A DNA stretch of 64,000 nt from Streptomyces sp. Je 1-369 (lineage in GTDB: Bacteria > Actinomycetota > Actinomycetes > Streptomycetales > Streptomycetaceae): positions 1,765,448 to 1,829,447 of the forward strand of contig NZ_CP101750.1 in the NCBI RefSeq assembly GCF_026810505.1. Direction: 5' to 3'. Positions within the stretch are counted from its first letter, which is position 1. Every line of letters starts with the position of its first letter. The notes beneath the pieces were generated by a model. That model saw only the letters and a program-made list of their open reading frames with translations, had not been told where the DNA came from and did not search any database. The position numbers and the translations under genes are program-made. Shown piece by piece: positions 55,096 through 63,692 of this stretch.

Positions 55096-56703
55096 TCAGC
55101 CGCTGACGCCGCGGCCGAGCTCCCACAGCTGGAGGTTCGAGGAGGAGTTGAGGGCCCACTGGATGCCGGTGATGTCGTCGCGCGCGGCGATGTACTGCTT
55201 GCCCTGCCAGAGCGGGAGCACCGGGACGTCGTCGGCGACGATGTCCTGGATCTTGCGGATGCTCTTGGAGGCGGCGAGCCGGTCGGCCTCTCGGCGGGAG
55301 GTCGGGATCAGCTGGTCGTTGATCGTGTCGTTGACGTACGGCGAGCCGAGGAAGTTGTCCTTGTCGAGGAACGGCGCGAGGAAGTTGTCGGCGTCGGGGA
55401 AGTCGGGGAACCAGCCCATGCCGTACGCCGCGTACTTGCCGTCGCGTTCGGCGGCGCGGAAGGTGTTCCACGGCACGCCCTTGACCGACACGTCGAACAG
55501 GCCGGAGTCGTTCAGCTGCTTCTGGAGCAGCTCGAACTCCTTCTTGGTGCCGGGGCCGTAGTGGTCGGTGGTGTAGTGCAGGGTCATCTTCACCGGGGTG
55601 GTGATGTTGGCCTTGTTGAGCAGGTTGCGGGCCTTGGCCGTGCTCGGGTCGCCGTACTTGTTGAAGAACGAGTTGGCGTGTCCGGTGATGGTGGAGGGCA
55701 CCAGCGAGTACAGGGGGTCGGCCGTCGAGCCGTACACCGAGGAGGCCAGCGCGCCGCGGTCGACGAGCTGTGCCATGGCCTGGCGCACGGCCTTGTTCTT
55801 GGCGACGGGGGCGTCGGTGTTGAAGGCGAGGTAGCGGATCTCCAGGCCCTGCATGTCGACCAGGTCGATCTTCTTGTCCGTGGAGGCGTCGAGTTCCTTG
55901 ACCTGCTCGGGCGACATGGTGCGCGTCATCAGGTCGATGTCGCCGTCGTCGAGCGCCTTGCCCATGGCGTCGGTGTCGGCGTAGTTGCGGAGCTCCACCT
56001 TGTCGCTCTGCATCTTGAACCCGCCCTTGTAGTGGGGGTTCTTGGTGAACACCGTCTTGACCAGGCGGTTGTCCTTGACGTCCTGCTCGGCGATGTAGGG
56101 GCCCGAGCCGTCGACCTCGAAGCCGTCGCGGAGCTTGTTCTTGCTGTAGTGCTCCTTGCTGATGATGCCCGCGGTGGGCGTCGCCAGCTTGAAGGGGAAC
56201 GTCGCGTCGGGGGTCTTGAGGTGGAAGACGATGTCGCGGTCGCCCTGGACCTCGATCTCGTCGACGTTGGAGACCAGGCCGTCGGAGCCGCTGGGGTCCT
56301 TGATCTTGATGTCGCGGACGCGCTCGATGGAGAACTTCACATCGGCGGCCGTCAGCGGCTTGCCGTCCGAGAACTTCAGCCCCTTGCGCAGGGTGCAGGC
56401 GTACCGCTCGTTGCCGGTGTCGGTGAAGCCGCACTGCTCGGCTGCCTCGGGCTGGGGGTCGCCGCCGCCGCGTGGCATGCCCATCAGTGTCTGCACGGTC
56501 TGGCGCAGGACGTTCCAGGAGCCCGCGTCGTAGGCGTACGCCGGGTCGAAGGGGGCTGGGACTTCCTTCGAGATGGCGAACGTGTCCGTGGTGCCGACCG
56601 CGATCGGCTTGTCGCCGTCGCCGCCGTCCGAGCCGCCGCACGCGGCGAGCGCGGGGGCGAGCAGACCTATGACTGCCGGCAGCACCAAAGTCTTGCGGTT
56701 CAT
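55096..56703 (-). CDS. Peptide-type ABC substrate-binding lipoprotein (copy 2)
   Basis: A 535-aa SBP_bac_5 lipoprotein starting at ATG 56703. The signal is KTLVLPAVIGLLAPALAACG, with the lipobox Cys about residue 22. The conserved EQCGFTDTGNERYACTLRKG, then LKFSDGKPLTAADVKFSIER, mirrors copy 1, and the C-terminal YMADNFLxP-like PDADNFLAPFLDKDNFLG matches PDADNFTQPFFGKGNVLG there. The 61-nt gap and shared strand suggest one transcript, with this copy first. The divergence between copies suggests different ligands. Confidence 0.9.
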   Translation of the reverse strand: MNRKTLVLPAVIGLLAPALAACGGSDGGDGDKPIAVGTTDTFAISKEVPAPFDPAYAYDAGSWNVLRQTVQTLMGMPRGGGDPQPEAAEQCGFTDTGNERYACTLRKGLKFSDGKPLTAADVKFSIERVRDIKIKDPSGSDGLVSNVDEIEVQGDRDIVFHLKTPDATFPFKLATPTAGIISKEHYSKNKLRDGFEVDGSGPYIAEQDVKDNRLVKTVFTKNPHYKGGFKMQSDKVELRNYADTDAMGKALDDGDIDLMTRTMSPEQVKELDASTDKKIDLVDMQGLEIRYLAFNTDAPVAKNKAVRQAMAQLVDRGALASSVYGSTADPLYSLVPSTITGHANSFFNKYGDPSTAKARNLLNKANITTPVKMTLHYTTDHYGPGTKKEFELLQKQLNDSGLFDVSVKGVPWNTFRAAERDGKYAAYGMGWFPDFPDADNFLAPFLDKDNFLGSPYVNDTINDQLIPTSRREADRLAASKSIRKIQDIVADDVPVLPLWQGKQYIAARDDITGIQWALNSSSNLQLWELGRGVSG

Positions 56704-57051
56704 GCTCGACGTTCTCCAGAGCTCTTGAATCCCGTGAATCCCGCAACGCGGGGTGTGGGTTGGTGGGGCACGGGGGGTGGGGCGATGTTCTCGCGACGAG
56801 ATTAGTCCGCACCAGATGAGCGTCGGAGGGCGCATGAACCCGCTTTCCATCACGCTGCGAAACCGGGCGTGGACACACTGATAACCCGACACCGGAAGGT
56901 TTCGTGCACGCTCCCATCAATCGGGACACAACGTCACGTCACACCGGACCCTGCGGCAGCCCACAGCACACACGGCCCCCACTGTCGACCTTCATCGGGG
57001 TGGGAAACGTCACACCCCGAAACAGGGTTGGTCCGGGATCCCGCGGAGCTG
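56704..57051. other. Intergenic region upstream of the tandem binding proteins
   Basis: About 350 nt between the binding-protein start and the HAD gene stop. I see a small hairpin CCCGC/GCGGG (56740-56752), two GAATCCCG repeats beside it and G/C-skewed tracts, but no gene, RNA gene or strong terminator. The promoter for the binding-protein pair must lie here. Confidence 0.5.
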
Positions 57052-57747
57052 TCAGAGGGTCATCAGGCCTTGCAGGAAAGGCAGGTTGACGTGTTCGAGG
57101 GACGGGACGACGGTGCGGCCCGCGACGGCGGGGATGGGGGCGACCGATGGCACGGCCACCACGCGGCACCCTGCGGCCTCCGCGGAGGCGACGCCGGTCG
57201 CGGTGTCCTCGATGACGGCGCATCTCGCGGGGTCCGCGCCGAGGCCACGGGCCGCGAGGAGGTAGGGGTCGGGGTGGGGCTTGGTGCGGGCCACCTCGTC
57301 GCCGGCGACGGTGAGTTCGAAGTGGTGGGCGCCGATCGAGTCGAGGACGCGGTCGATGATGCGGCGGTGCGAGGCGGAGACCAGGGCCATCGGCACGCCG
57401 TGCGCGGCGAGTTCAGCGAGCAGCCGTGTGGCGCCCGGCATCAGCGGCAGGGAGCGGCTGATGCGGTTCTCGAAGCCGTCGTTGAGCAGCACGGTGAGCT
57501 CGGCGACGGTGACGTCGGCGCCGGTGGCCTCGATGAGGAAGCCGGCGCTGCGCGTCATGGGGCCGCCCACGACGACATCGCGCCACGCCTCGTCGAGTGC
57601 GTGGCCCAGGGAGGCGAAGACCTCGACCTCGGTGTCCCACCAGAAGCCCTCGGTGTCCACGAGGGTGCCGTCCATGTCGAGCAGGACACCCTGCAGCGCG
57701 GAGCCTTCGGCCATTGGGGTGCTGAGCGCGGGAACCGTACTGGTCAT
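57052..57747 (-). CDS. HAD-family phosphatase (beta-phosphoglucomutase-like)
   Basis: A 231-aa HAD-IA hydrolase. Motif I is GVLLDMDGTLVDTEGFWWDT (nucleophile Asp), motif II is ALVSASH, motif III includes RTKPHPDPYLLAARGL, and motif IV is CAVIEDTATGVASAEAAG. It removes phosphate from a small molecule, possibly a sugar phosphate or riboflavin precursor; the substrate is not readable. It starts at ATG 57747 with GGAAGG nine nt upstream, 100 nt downstream of metH on the same strand, so it may be co-expressed with metH. Confidence 0.9.
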   Translation of the reverse strand: MTSTVPALSTPMAEGSALQGVLLDMDGTLVDTEGFWWDTEVEVFASLGHALDEAWRDVVVGGPMTRSAGFLIEATGADVTVAELTVLLNDGFENRISRSLPLMPGATRLLAELAAHGVPMALVSASHRRIIDRVLDSIGAHHFELTVAGDEVARTKPHPDPYLLAARGLGADPARCAVIEDTATGVASAEAAGCRVVAVPSVAPIPAVAGRTVVPSLEHVNLPFLQGLMTL

Positions 57748-57847
57748 GCGACCACACCTTCCGTAAGGGACGAGAAGGCCGGTTGCCTCCTTCTTGCGGG
57801 AAGGCAACCGGCCTGCACTGGACCGACCAGTGTACGACTGCGCCGGA

Positions 57848-60800
57848 TCAGCGCGCGTTGAAATATTTCGCCTCGGGGTGGTGGATGACGATCGCGTCGG
57901 TGGACTGCTCGGGGTGGAGCTGGAATTCCTCGGAGAGCTGTACGCCGATCCGCTCGGGCTGCAGGAGATCGGCGATCTTGGCGCGGTCCTCCAGGTCGGG
58001 GCAGGCGCCGTAGCCGAGGGAGAAGCGTGCGCCGCGGTACTTGAGCGCGAACATGTCCTCCACGTCGGCGGGGTCCTCTCCCCCGAATCCGAGTTCGGCG
58101 CGTACCCGGGCGTGCCAGTACTCGGCGAGGGCCTCGGCGAGCTGGACGGACAGGCCGTGCAGTTCGAGGTAGTCGCGGTAGGAGTCGGCGGCGAACAGTT
58201 TCGCGGTGGCCTCGCCGATCTTCGAGCCGACGGTGACGACCTGCAGCCCCACGACATCGGTCTCGCCGGATTCCTCGGGGCGGAAGAAGTCGGCCAGGCA
58301 CAGGCGTCGCCCGCGGCGCTGACGCGGGAAGGAGAAGCGGGTGCGCTCCGAACCGTCGTCGTTGAGGATGATCAGGTCGTCGCCCTTGGAGACGCACGGG
58401 AAGTAGCCGTAGACGACGGCCGCTTCCAGGAGGTTCTTGGTCTGCAATTCGTCCAGGAGACCGCGCAGGCGCGGGCGGCCCTCGCTCTCGACGAGCTCCT
58501 CGTACGTGGGTCCGTCCCCGGTGCGGGCCTGCTTCAGGCCCCACTGGCCCTTGAAGAGGGCGCCCTCATCGAGCCAGGACGCGTACTCCTTGAGCTGGAT
58601 GCCCTTGATGACGCGGGTGCCCCAGAACGGGGGCGTGGGCAGCGGGTTGTCGACGGCCACATCCGAGCGGGAGGGGCCCTCGGCCTCCTCGACGGCCACC
58701 GGCGCCTCGCGCTTGGGCACACGGCGCTGCTTCAGCTCCGGCAGGGTCGCCCCGGGCACGCCGCGCTTGACCGCGATGAGCGCGTCCATCAGGCGCAGGC
58801 CCTCGAACGCGTCGCGTGCGTAGCGCACCTCGCCCTCGTAGATCTCGTGCAGGTCCTGCTCGACGTAGGCCCGGGTGAGGGCCGCCCCGCCGAGGATGAC
58901 GGGGAAGTCGGCGGCCATCTTGCGCTGGTTGAGCTCCTCCAGGTTCTCCTTCATGATCACCGTGGATTTGACCAGCAGACCGGACATGCCGATCACGTCG
59001 GCCCTGTGCTCGGCGGCCGCGTCCAGGATGGCGGCGACGGGCTGCTTGATGCCGAGGTTGACGACGTTGTAGCCGTTGTTGGACAGGATGATGTCGACGA
59101 GGTTCTTGCCGATGTCGTGCACGTCGCCGCGGACCGTGGCCAGCACGATGGTGCCCTTGCCCTCGTCGTCGGTCTTCTCCATGTGCGGTTCGAGGTGGGC
59201 GACCGCGGTCTTCATGACCTCGGCGGACTGCAGCACGAACGGCAGCTGCATCTGTCCGGAGCCGAACAGCTCACCGACGACCTTCATGCCCTCCAGGAGG
59301 GTGTTGTTGACGATGTCCAGGGCGGGCGTGTCCTGGAGCGCCTCGTCGAGGTCGGCCTCCAGGCCGTTCTTCTCGCCGTCGATGATGCGCCGCTGCAGGC
59401 GCTCGTCCAGGGGCAGGGCGAGGAGTTCCTCGGCCTTGCCCGCCTTCATCGACTTGGTGGAGACGCCCTCGAAGAGCTCCATGAGCTTTTGCAGCGGGTC
59501 GTAGCCCTCGGCGCGGCGGTCGTGGATGAGGTCGAGGGCGGTGGTGACCTGCTCGTCGTCGAAGCGGGCGATCGGCAGGATCTTCGAGGCGTGCACGATC
59601 GCCGAGTCCAGTCCTGCCTTGACGCACTCGTCGAGGAAGACGGAGTTGAGCAGGACGCGGGCGGCCGGGTTGAGGCCGAAGGAGATGTTGGACAGGCCGA
59701 GCGTGGTCTGCACGTCGGGGTGGCGCTTCTTCAGCTCGCGGATCGCCTCGATGGTGGCGATGCCGTCCTTGCGGGACTCTTCCTGGCCTGTGCAGATGGT
59801 GAAGGTCAGGGTGTCGATGAGGATGTCCGACTCGTGGATGCCCCAGTTGCCGGTCAGATCCTCGATCAGGCGCTCGGCGATGGCGACCTTGTGCTCGACG
59901 GTGCGGGCCTGGCCCTCCTCGTCGATGGTCAGGGCGATCAGCGCCGCCCCGTGCTCCTTGGCGAGCGCGGTGACCTTCACGAAGCGCGACTCGGGGCCGT
60001 CGCCGTCCTCGTAGTTGACGGAGTTGATGACGGCGCGGCCGCCCAGCTTCTCCAAGCCCGCCTGGAGGACGGGCAGTTCGGTGGAGTCGAGGACGATCGG
60101 CAGGGTGGAGGCGGTCGCGAAGCGTCCGGCGAGCTCGGCCATGTCGGCCACGCCGTCGCGGCCCACGTAGTCGACGCACAGGTCGAGCATGTGGGCGCCC
60201 TCGCGGATCTGGTCGCGGGCCATCTCCACGCAGTCGTCCCAGCGGCCCTCGAGCATCGCCTCGCGGAACTTCTTCGAACCGTTGGCGTTCGTCCGCTCGC
60301 CGATCGCCATGTACGCGGTGTCCTGCCGGAACGGCACCGTCTGGTAGAGCGACGCGGCGCCCGGCTCGGGGCGCGGGTCGCGCGCCGGCGTCTCGATGCC
60401 GCGGACGCGCTCCACGACCTGGCGCAGGTGCTCCGGAGTCGTACCGCAGCAGCCACCGACCAGCGAGAGCCCGTAGTCGCGCACGAAGTTCTCCTGCGCG
60501 TCGGCCAGCTCGGACGCCGACAGGGGGTAGTGGGCGCCGTCCTTGCCGAGGACCGGGAGGCCCGCGTTGGGCATGCAGGAGAGCGGGATGCGGGAGTGGC
60601 GGGCCAGGTAGCGCAGGTGCTCGCTCATCTCGGCCGGTCCTGTGGCGCAGTTCAGGCCGATCATGTCGATGCCCAGCGGTTCCAGGGCGGTGAGCGCGGC
60701 GCCGATCTCCGAGCCGAGGAGCATGGTGCCGGTCGTCTCGACGGTGACCGAGCAGATCAGCGGGAGGTTCGCGCCGGTGGCGTCCAGGGCGCGGCGGGCG

Positions 60801-61378
60801 CCGAGGATCGAGGCCTTGGTCTGCAGCAGGTCCTGGGTGGTCTCCACCAGGAGGGCGTCGGCACCGCCCGCGATCATGCCTTCGGCGTTGGTCTGGTAGG
60901 CGTCGCGCAGCACGGTGTACGGGGCGTGGCCGAGCGTCGGCAGTTTGGTGCCGGGGCCCATCGAGCCCAGGACCCAGCGCTGCTGTCCGGTGGCGGCGGT
61001 GAACTCGTCGGCGACCTCGCGGGCGATGCGGACGCCCGCCTCGGAGAGCTCGAAGTTGCGGTCCGCGATGTCGTACTCGGTCAGCGCCGCATAGTTCGCG
61101 CCGAAAGTGTTGGTCTCCACACAGTCCACGCCGACCGCGAAATACTCCTCGTGCACCGAGCGCACGATGTCGGGGCGGGTGACGTTGAGGATCTCGTTGC
61201 AGCCCTCGAGCTGCTGGAAGTCCTCAAGGGTGGGGTCCTGTGCCTGGAGCATGGTGCCCATCGCGCCGTCGGCCACCACCACGCGGGTGGCCAGGGCCTC
61301 GCGGAGGGCGTCGGCTCGGGTCCTGCTCTCGGACGAAACAGGCGTGGGCTGCGACGACGGGGTTGGCGACGAGGCCAT
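57848..61378 (-). CDS. metH: Cobalamin-dependent methionine synthase
   Basis: A 1176-aa enzyme of near-standard length for MetH (E. coli about 1227). In order: homocysteine domain (VVADGAMGTMLQAQDPTLED; zinc cysteines in LNCATG and GGCCGTTPEH), folate domain (ERTNANGSKKFREAM), cap and B12 domain (VRGDVHDIGKNLVDIILSNN, with the DxHxxG cobalt-ligating His), and a C-terminal activation domain for SAM-dependent reactivation. It transfers a methyl group from methyl-folate to homocysteine. ATG 61378 follows GGGAG by 7 nt. The upstream promoter region carries an unusual palindrome. Confidence 0.97.
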   Translation of the reverse strand: MASSPTPSSQPTPVSSESRTRADALREALATRVVVADGAMGTMLQAQDPTLEDFQQLEGCNEILNVTRPDIVRSVHEEYFAVGVDCVETNTFGANYAALTEYDIADRNFELSEAGVRIAREVADEFTAATGQQRWVLGSMGPGTKLPTLGHAPYTVLRDAYQTNAEGMIAGGADALLVETTQDLLQTKASILGARRALDATGANLPLICSVTVETTGTMLLGSEIGAALTALEPLGIDMIGLNCATGPAEMSEHLRYLARHSRIPLSCMPNAGLPVLGKDGAHYPLSASELADAQENFVRDYGLSLVGGCCGTTPEHLRQVVERVRGIETPARDPRPEPGAASLYQTVPFRQDTAYMAIGERTNANGSKKFREAMLEGRWDDCVEMARDQIREGAHMLDLCVDYVGRDGVADMAELAGRFATASTLPIVLDSTELPVLQAGLEKLGGRAVINSVNYEDGDGPESRFVKVTALAKEHGAALIALTIDEEGQARTVEHKVAIAERLIEDLTGNWGIHESDILIDTLTFTICTGQEESRKDGIATIEAIRELKKRHPDVQTTLGLSNISFGLNPAARVLLNSVFLDECVKAGLDSAIVHASKILPIARFDDEQVTTALDLIHDRRAEGYDPLQKLMELFEGVSTKSMKAGKAEELLALPLDERLQRRIIDGEKNGLEADLDEALQDTPALDIVNNTLLEGMKVVGELFGSGQMQLPFVLQSAEVMKTAVAHLEPHMEKTDDEGKGTIVLATVRGDVHDIGKNLVDIILSNNGYNVVNLGIKQPVAAILDAAAEHRADVIGMSGLLVKSTVIMKENLEELNQRKMAADFPVILGGAALTRAYVEQDLHEIYEGEVRYARDAFEGLRLMDALIAVKRGVPGATLPELKQRRVPKREAPVAVEEAEGPSRSDVAVDNPLPTPPFWGTRVIKGIQLKEYASWLDEGALFKGQWGLKQARTGDGPTYEELVESEGRPRLRGLLDELQTKNLLEAAVVYGYFPCVSKGDDLIILNDDGSERTRFSFPRQRRGRRLCLADFFRPEESGETDVVGLQVVTVGSKIGEATAKLFAADSYRDYLELHGLSVQLAEALAEYWHARVRAELGFGGEDPADVEDMFALKYRGARFSLGYGACPDLEDRAKIADLLQPERIGVQLSEEFQLHPEQSTDAIVIHHPEAKYFNAR

Positions 61379-61444
61379 GAAAGAGCTCCCTGGAGTGCGA
61401 CGGCTGTCGGCTTTGCGTCCTCTGGTTGGAGGGCGCACTCGGTC

Positions 61445-61475
61445 AGGGTAGCCGGGACCATGGTCCCGTTGTGAA
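61445..61475 (-). promoter_or_regulatory. metH: Candidate metH promoter with perfect palindrome in a 19-bp spacer
   Basis: Minus strand: TTCACA (61475-61470) and TACCCT (61450-61445) resemble -35 and -10 boxes and are 19 nt apart. The spacer contains the perfect 16-bp palindrome CGGGACCATGGTCCCG (61453-61468), almost exactly centred. This geometry is typical of promoters controlled by MerR-family activators. It would give a leader of about 60 nt before metH. Confidence 0.55.
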
Positions 61476-61590
61476 GTAGTCCACGGGACGGACGCGCCGG
61501 ACGGGCTTGGCCGGATCGGATCCCCGGTGGGGGTGTGGGTGCGGGACAGGCCGTCCGCGCATTAGCGAGAGGTCGACAACGACCGATAGT

Positions 61591-61607
61591 GTTCAGCATT
61601 GTCGAAC
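61591..61607 (+). promoter_or_regulatory. gylR: Candidate GylR operator 1 (gylR promoter)
   Basis: GTTCAGCATTGTCGAAC has GTTC/GAAC outer arms and matches the site at 62689-62705 at 14 of 17 positions. It lies 38 nt before gylR, as expected for autoregulation. Confidence 0.65.
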
Positions 61608-61644
61608 GTCGAGTTGGTGCTAGGGGACGGAGGTCGGGGCTGCG

Positions 61645-62409
61645 ATGGCACGCAACATCCAGTCGCTCGAAAGGGCCGCGGCGATGCTGCGGCTGCTCGC
61701 GGGCGGCGAGCGACGGCTCGGCCTCTCGGAGATCGCCTCCGCCCTCGATCTCGCCAAGGGTACGGCGCACGGCATCCTGCGCACCCTTCAGGCGGAGGGC
61801 TTCGTGGAGCAGGACTCCGCGTCGGGCCGCTATCAGCTGGGCGCGGAGCTGCTGCGCCTGGGCAACAGCTATCTGGACGTGCACGAGCTGCGGGCGCGCG
61901 CCCTGGTGTGGACCGACGATCTGGCCCGGTCCAGCGGCGAGAGCGTGCACCTCGGTGTCCTGCACCAGCAGGGCGTGCTCATCGTCCACCACGTCTTCCG
62001 GCCCGACGACAGCCGTCAGGTCCTGGAGGTGGGGGCCATGCAGCCGCTGCATTCCACGGCGCTGGGCAAGGTCCTGTCGGCGTACGACCCGGTGGCGCAC
62101 AACGAGGCCGTCGAGGTCGAGCGGAAGACGTTCACCGTGCACACGGTGGCCGACCCCGAGGGGTTCGAGGGCGTTCTGGATCTGACTCGCGCGCGCGGGT
62201 ACGCGTCGGACGTCGAGGAGACCTGGGAGGGCATCGCCTCCGTTGCCGCGCCCATTCACGACCGGCGGCGGATGCCGGTCGGCGCGGTCGGTGTCACGGG
62301 CGCCGTGGAGCGCGTGTGCAAGGACGGGGAGCTGCGGCCCGAGCTGATCGCCGCGGTGCGGGACTGCGCGCGTGCGGTGTCCCGGGACCTGGGCGCCGGG
62401 CGGTTCTGA
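61645..62409 (+). CDS. gylR: IclR-family regulator of the glycerol operon
   Basis: A 254-aa regulator: winged helix (MARNIQSLERAAAMLRLLAG; RRLGLSEIASALDLAKGTAH) and an IclR effector domain with VHLGVLHQQGVLIVHHVF and the closing SVAAPIHDRRRMPVGAVGVT. It sits directly before glpF and glpK, the order of the gyl operon of S. coelicolor, whose regulator GylR represses glycerol uptake genes; glycerol-3-phosphate is the accepted inducer. Two near-identical candidate operators flank the gene. Confidence 0.93.
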   Translation: MARNIQSLERAAAMLRLLAGGERRLGLSEIASALDLAKGTAHGILRTLQAEGFVEQDSASGRYQLGAELLRLGNSYLDVHELRARALVWTDDLARSSGESVHLGVLHQQGVLIVHHVFRPDDSRQVLEVGAMQPLHSTALGKVLSAYDPVAHNEAVEVERKTFTVHTVADPEGFEGVLDLTRARGYASDVEETWEGIASVAAPIHDRRRMPVGAVGVTGAVERVCKDGELRPELIAAVRDCARAVSRDLGAGRF

Positions 62410-62442
62410 AGCCGCAAGCGCCGGGCGGTTCTGAAGCCGCAG
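62393..62442 (+). repeat. 25-bp tandem repeat across the gylR stop codon
   Basis: Two copies of a 25-nt unit (62393-62417 and 62418-62442) differ only at the last base; the first copy encodes AGRF and the stop, the second repeats it outside the gene, and a decayed third copy (GCGCCGGGG...) follows at 62443. A recent slippage duplication is likely. Confidence 0.9.
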
Positions 62443-62831
62443 GCGCCGGGGCGGCTCCGAGCCGGGCGGGCCGCGGGGCGATTCGGCGGCTGTCCGGTGG
62501 TTCGACGCGCGGGTGGCACGTGTTCGCGCAACGATCTCTGGACGTCTCCGGGCCCCTGGCGACCGGGCCCTGCCGGGTCTCGGACAGGCGGGCCCGAACC
62601 GATAGGTCGAAACGATCAATAACGATCGTGTTTTCAATAACAGAACTCTTGACGAGCGAGTAACCCCGGGGCGAGACTCGCGTCCATCGGTCGGCATTGT
62701 CGAACACCTACCGGCATTACGCGCTAGAGTGGGACAAGGCCAAGGGCCGGCAACGACCTCACCTGAGGTCGCGGACCACCGGAGGGACCCGGGGTTCGCC
62801 TTCCCCTGGACGAAGGACAAAGGAGTCGCGG
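62443..62831 (+). other. gylR-glpF intergenic region with glpFK control sequences
   Basis: About 390 nt. A GC-rich 5' part is followed by an AT-rich patch (62605-62650) holding two direct repeats TCAATAAC (62616-62623 and 62634-62641), then TTGACG (62649-62654) with GAGACT 18 nt later as a weak promoter pair, the second GylR-like site, and AAAGGAG before glpF. No gene is evident. Confidence 0.6.
62689..62705 (+). promoter_or_regulatory. Candidate GylR operator 2 (glpFK promoter)
   Basis: GGTCGGCATTGTCGAAC repeats the gylR-promoter site, with 12 consecutive identical bases (GCATTGTCGAAC). It would lie just downstream of the start point of the TTGACG/GAGACT promoter, a suitable place for repression. 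Confidence 0.65.
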
Positions 62832-63623
62832 GTGTCCAGCTCCGACATCTTCATCGGCGAGACCATCGGTACCGCCGTGCTCATCCTGCTCGGCGGTGGC
62901 GTGTGTGCCGCCGTCACGCTCAAGCGCTCAAAGGCCAAGGACGCCGGCTGGCTCGCGGTCACCTTCGGGTGGGGCTTCGCCGTACTGACCGGTGCCTACC
63001 TCGCGGGCGGCGTCTCCGGCGCCCACCTGAACCCGGCGGTCACGCTCGGGCTCGCCGTCGAGGGCGGCACCAAGTGGAGCGACGTACCGCTCTACCTGGG
63101 CTCGCAGCTGCTGGGCGCGATGATCGGCGCCGTGCTGGTGTGGGTCACGTACATGGGCCAGTTCAAGGCCCACCTGACCGACCCCGAGATCCTCGCGGCG
63201 CAGCCCGTCGAGGAGGGCATGGTCGACCAGAAGGCCGCCCCCGCGGCGGGCCCGGTGCTCGGTGTCTTCTCGACCGGCCCCGAGATCCGCAACTACGTCC
63301 AGAACGTGCTCACGGAGATCATCGCCACGGTCGTCCTGGTCCTCGCCATCCTCACGCAGGGCCTCAACGACGGCGGCAACGGCCTCGGCACCCTCGGCGC
63401 GCTCATCACGGCGCTCGTCGTGGTCAGCATCGGCCTCTCGCTCGGTGGCCCCACGGGCTACGCGATCAACCCCGTCCGTGACCTCGGTCCGCGCATCATC
63501 CACTCCGTGCTCCCGCTGCCGAACAAGGGCAGCTCGGACTGGTCGTACGCGTGGGTTCCGGTCGTCGGTCCGCTGATCGGCGGCGCCATCGCAGGCGGTC
63601 TCTACAACGTCGCGTTCAAGTAG
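62832..63623 (+). CDS. glpF: Glycerol uptake facilitator GlpF (MIP/aquaglyceroporin)
   Basis: A 263-aa channel with six transmembrane helices and both pore motifs, [14 protein letters not shown] (about 65-78) and [13 protein letters not shown] (the Asp after the second NPxR marks a glycerol channel). A periplasmic loop (about 115-150) is typical of actinobacterial GlpF. It starts at GTG 62832 behind AAGGAG with 6-nt spacing. It lets glycerol diffuse in for phosphorylation by GlpK, encoded 69 nt downstream. Confidence 0.95.
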   Translation: MSSSDIFIGETIGTAVLILLGGGVCAAVTLKRSKAKDAGWLAVTFGWGFAVLTGAYLAGGVSGAHLNPAVTLGLAVEGGTKWSDVPLYLGSQLLGAMIGAVLVWVTYMGQFKAHLTDPEILAAQPVEEGMVDQKAAPAAGPVLGVFSTGPEIRNYVQNVLTEIIATVVLVLAILTQGLNDGGNGLGTLGALITALVVVSIGLSLGGPTGYAINPVRDLGPRIIHSVLPLPNKGSSDWSYAWVPVVGPLIGGAIAGGLYNVAFK

Positions 63624-63692
63624 AACCGCGACAGCGACCGATGACCGCCACAGACGCTTGAGACCGACAGCAAAGAAATCCTGGAGCACACC

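Noticed and set aside
57794..61474. A 1200-codon open frame on the strand opposite metH
   Set aside because: It mirrors metH in high-GC sequence, has no protein motifs and consists of Val/Leu/Gly/Asp-rich filler; metH is unmistakable.
61379..61644. B12, SAM or SAH riboswitch before metH
   Set aside because: The leader inferred from the promoter is about 60 nt and contains no conserved box such as a B12 box; too short for these riboswitches.
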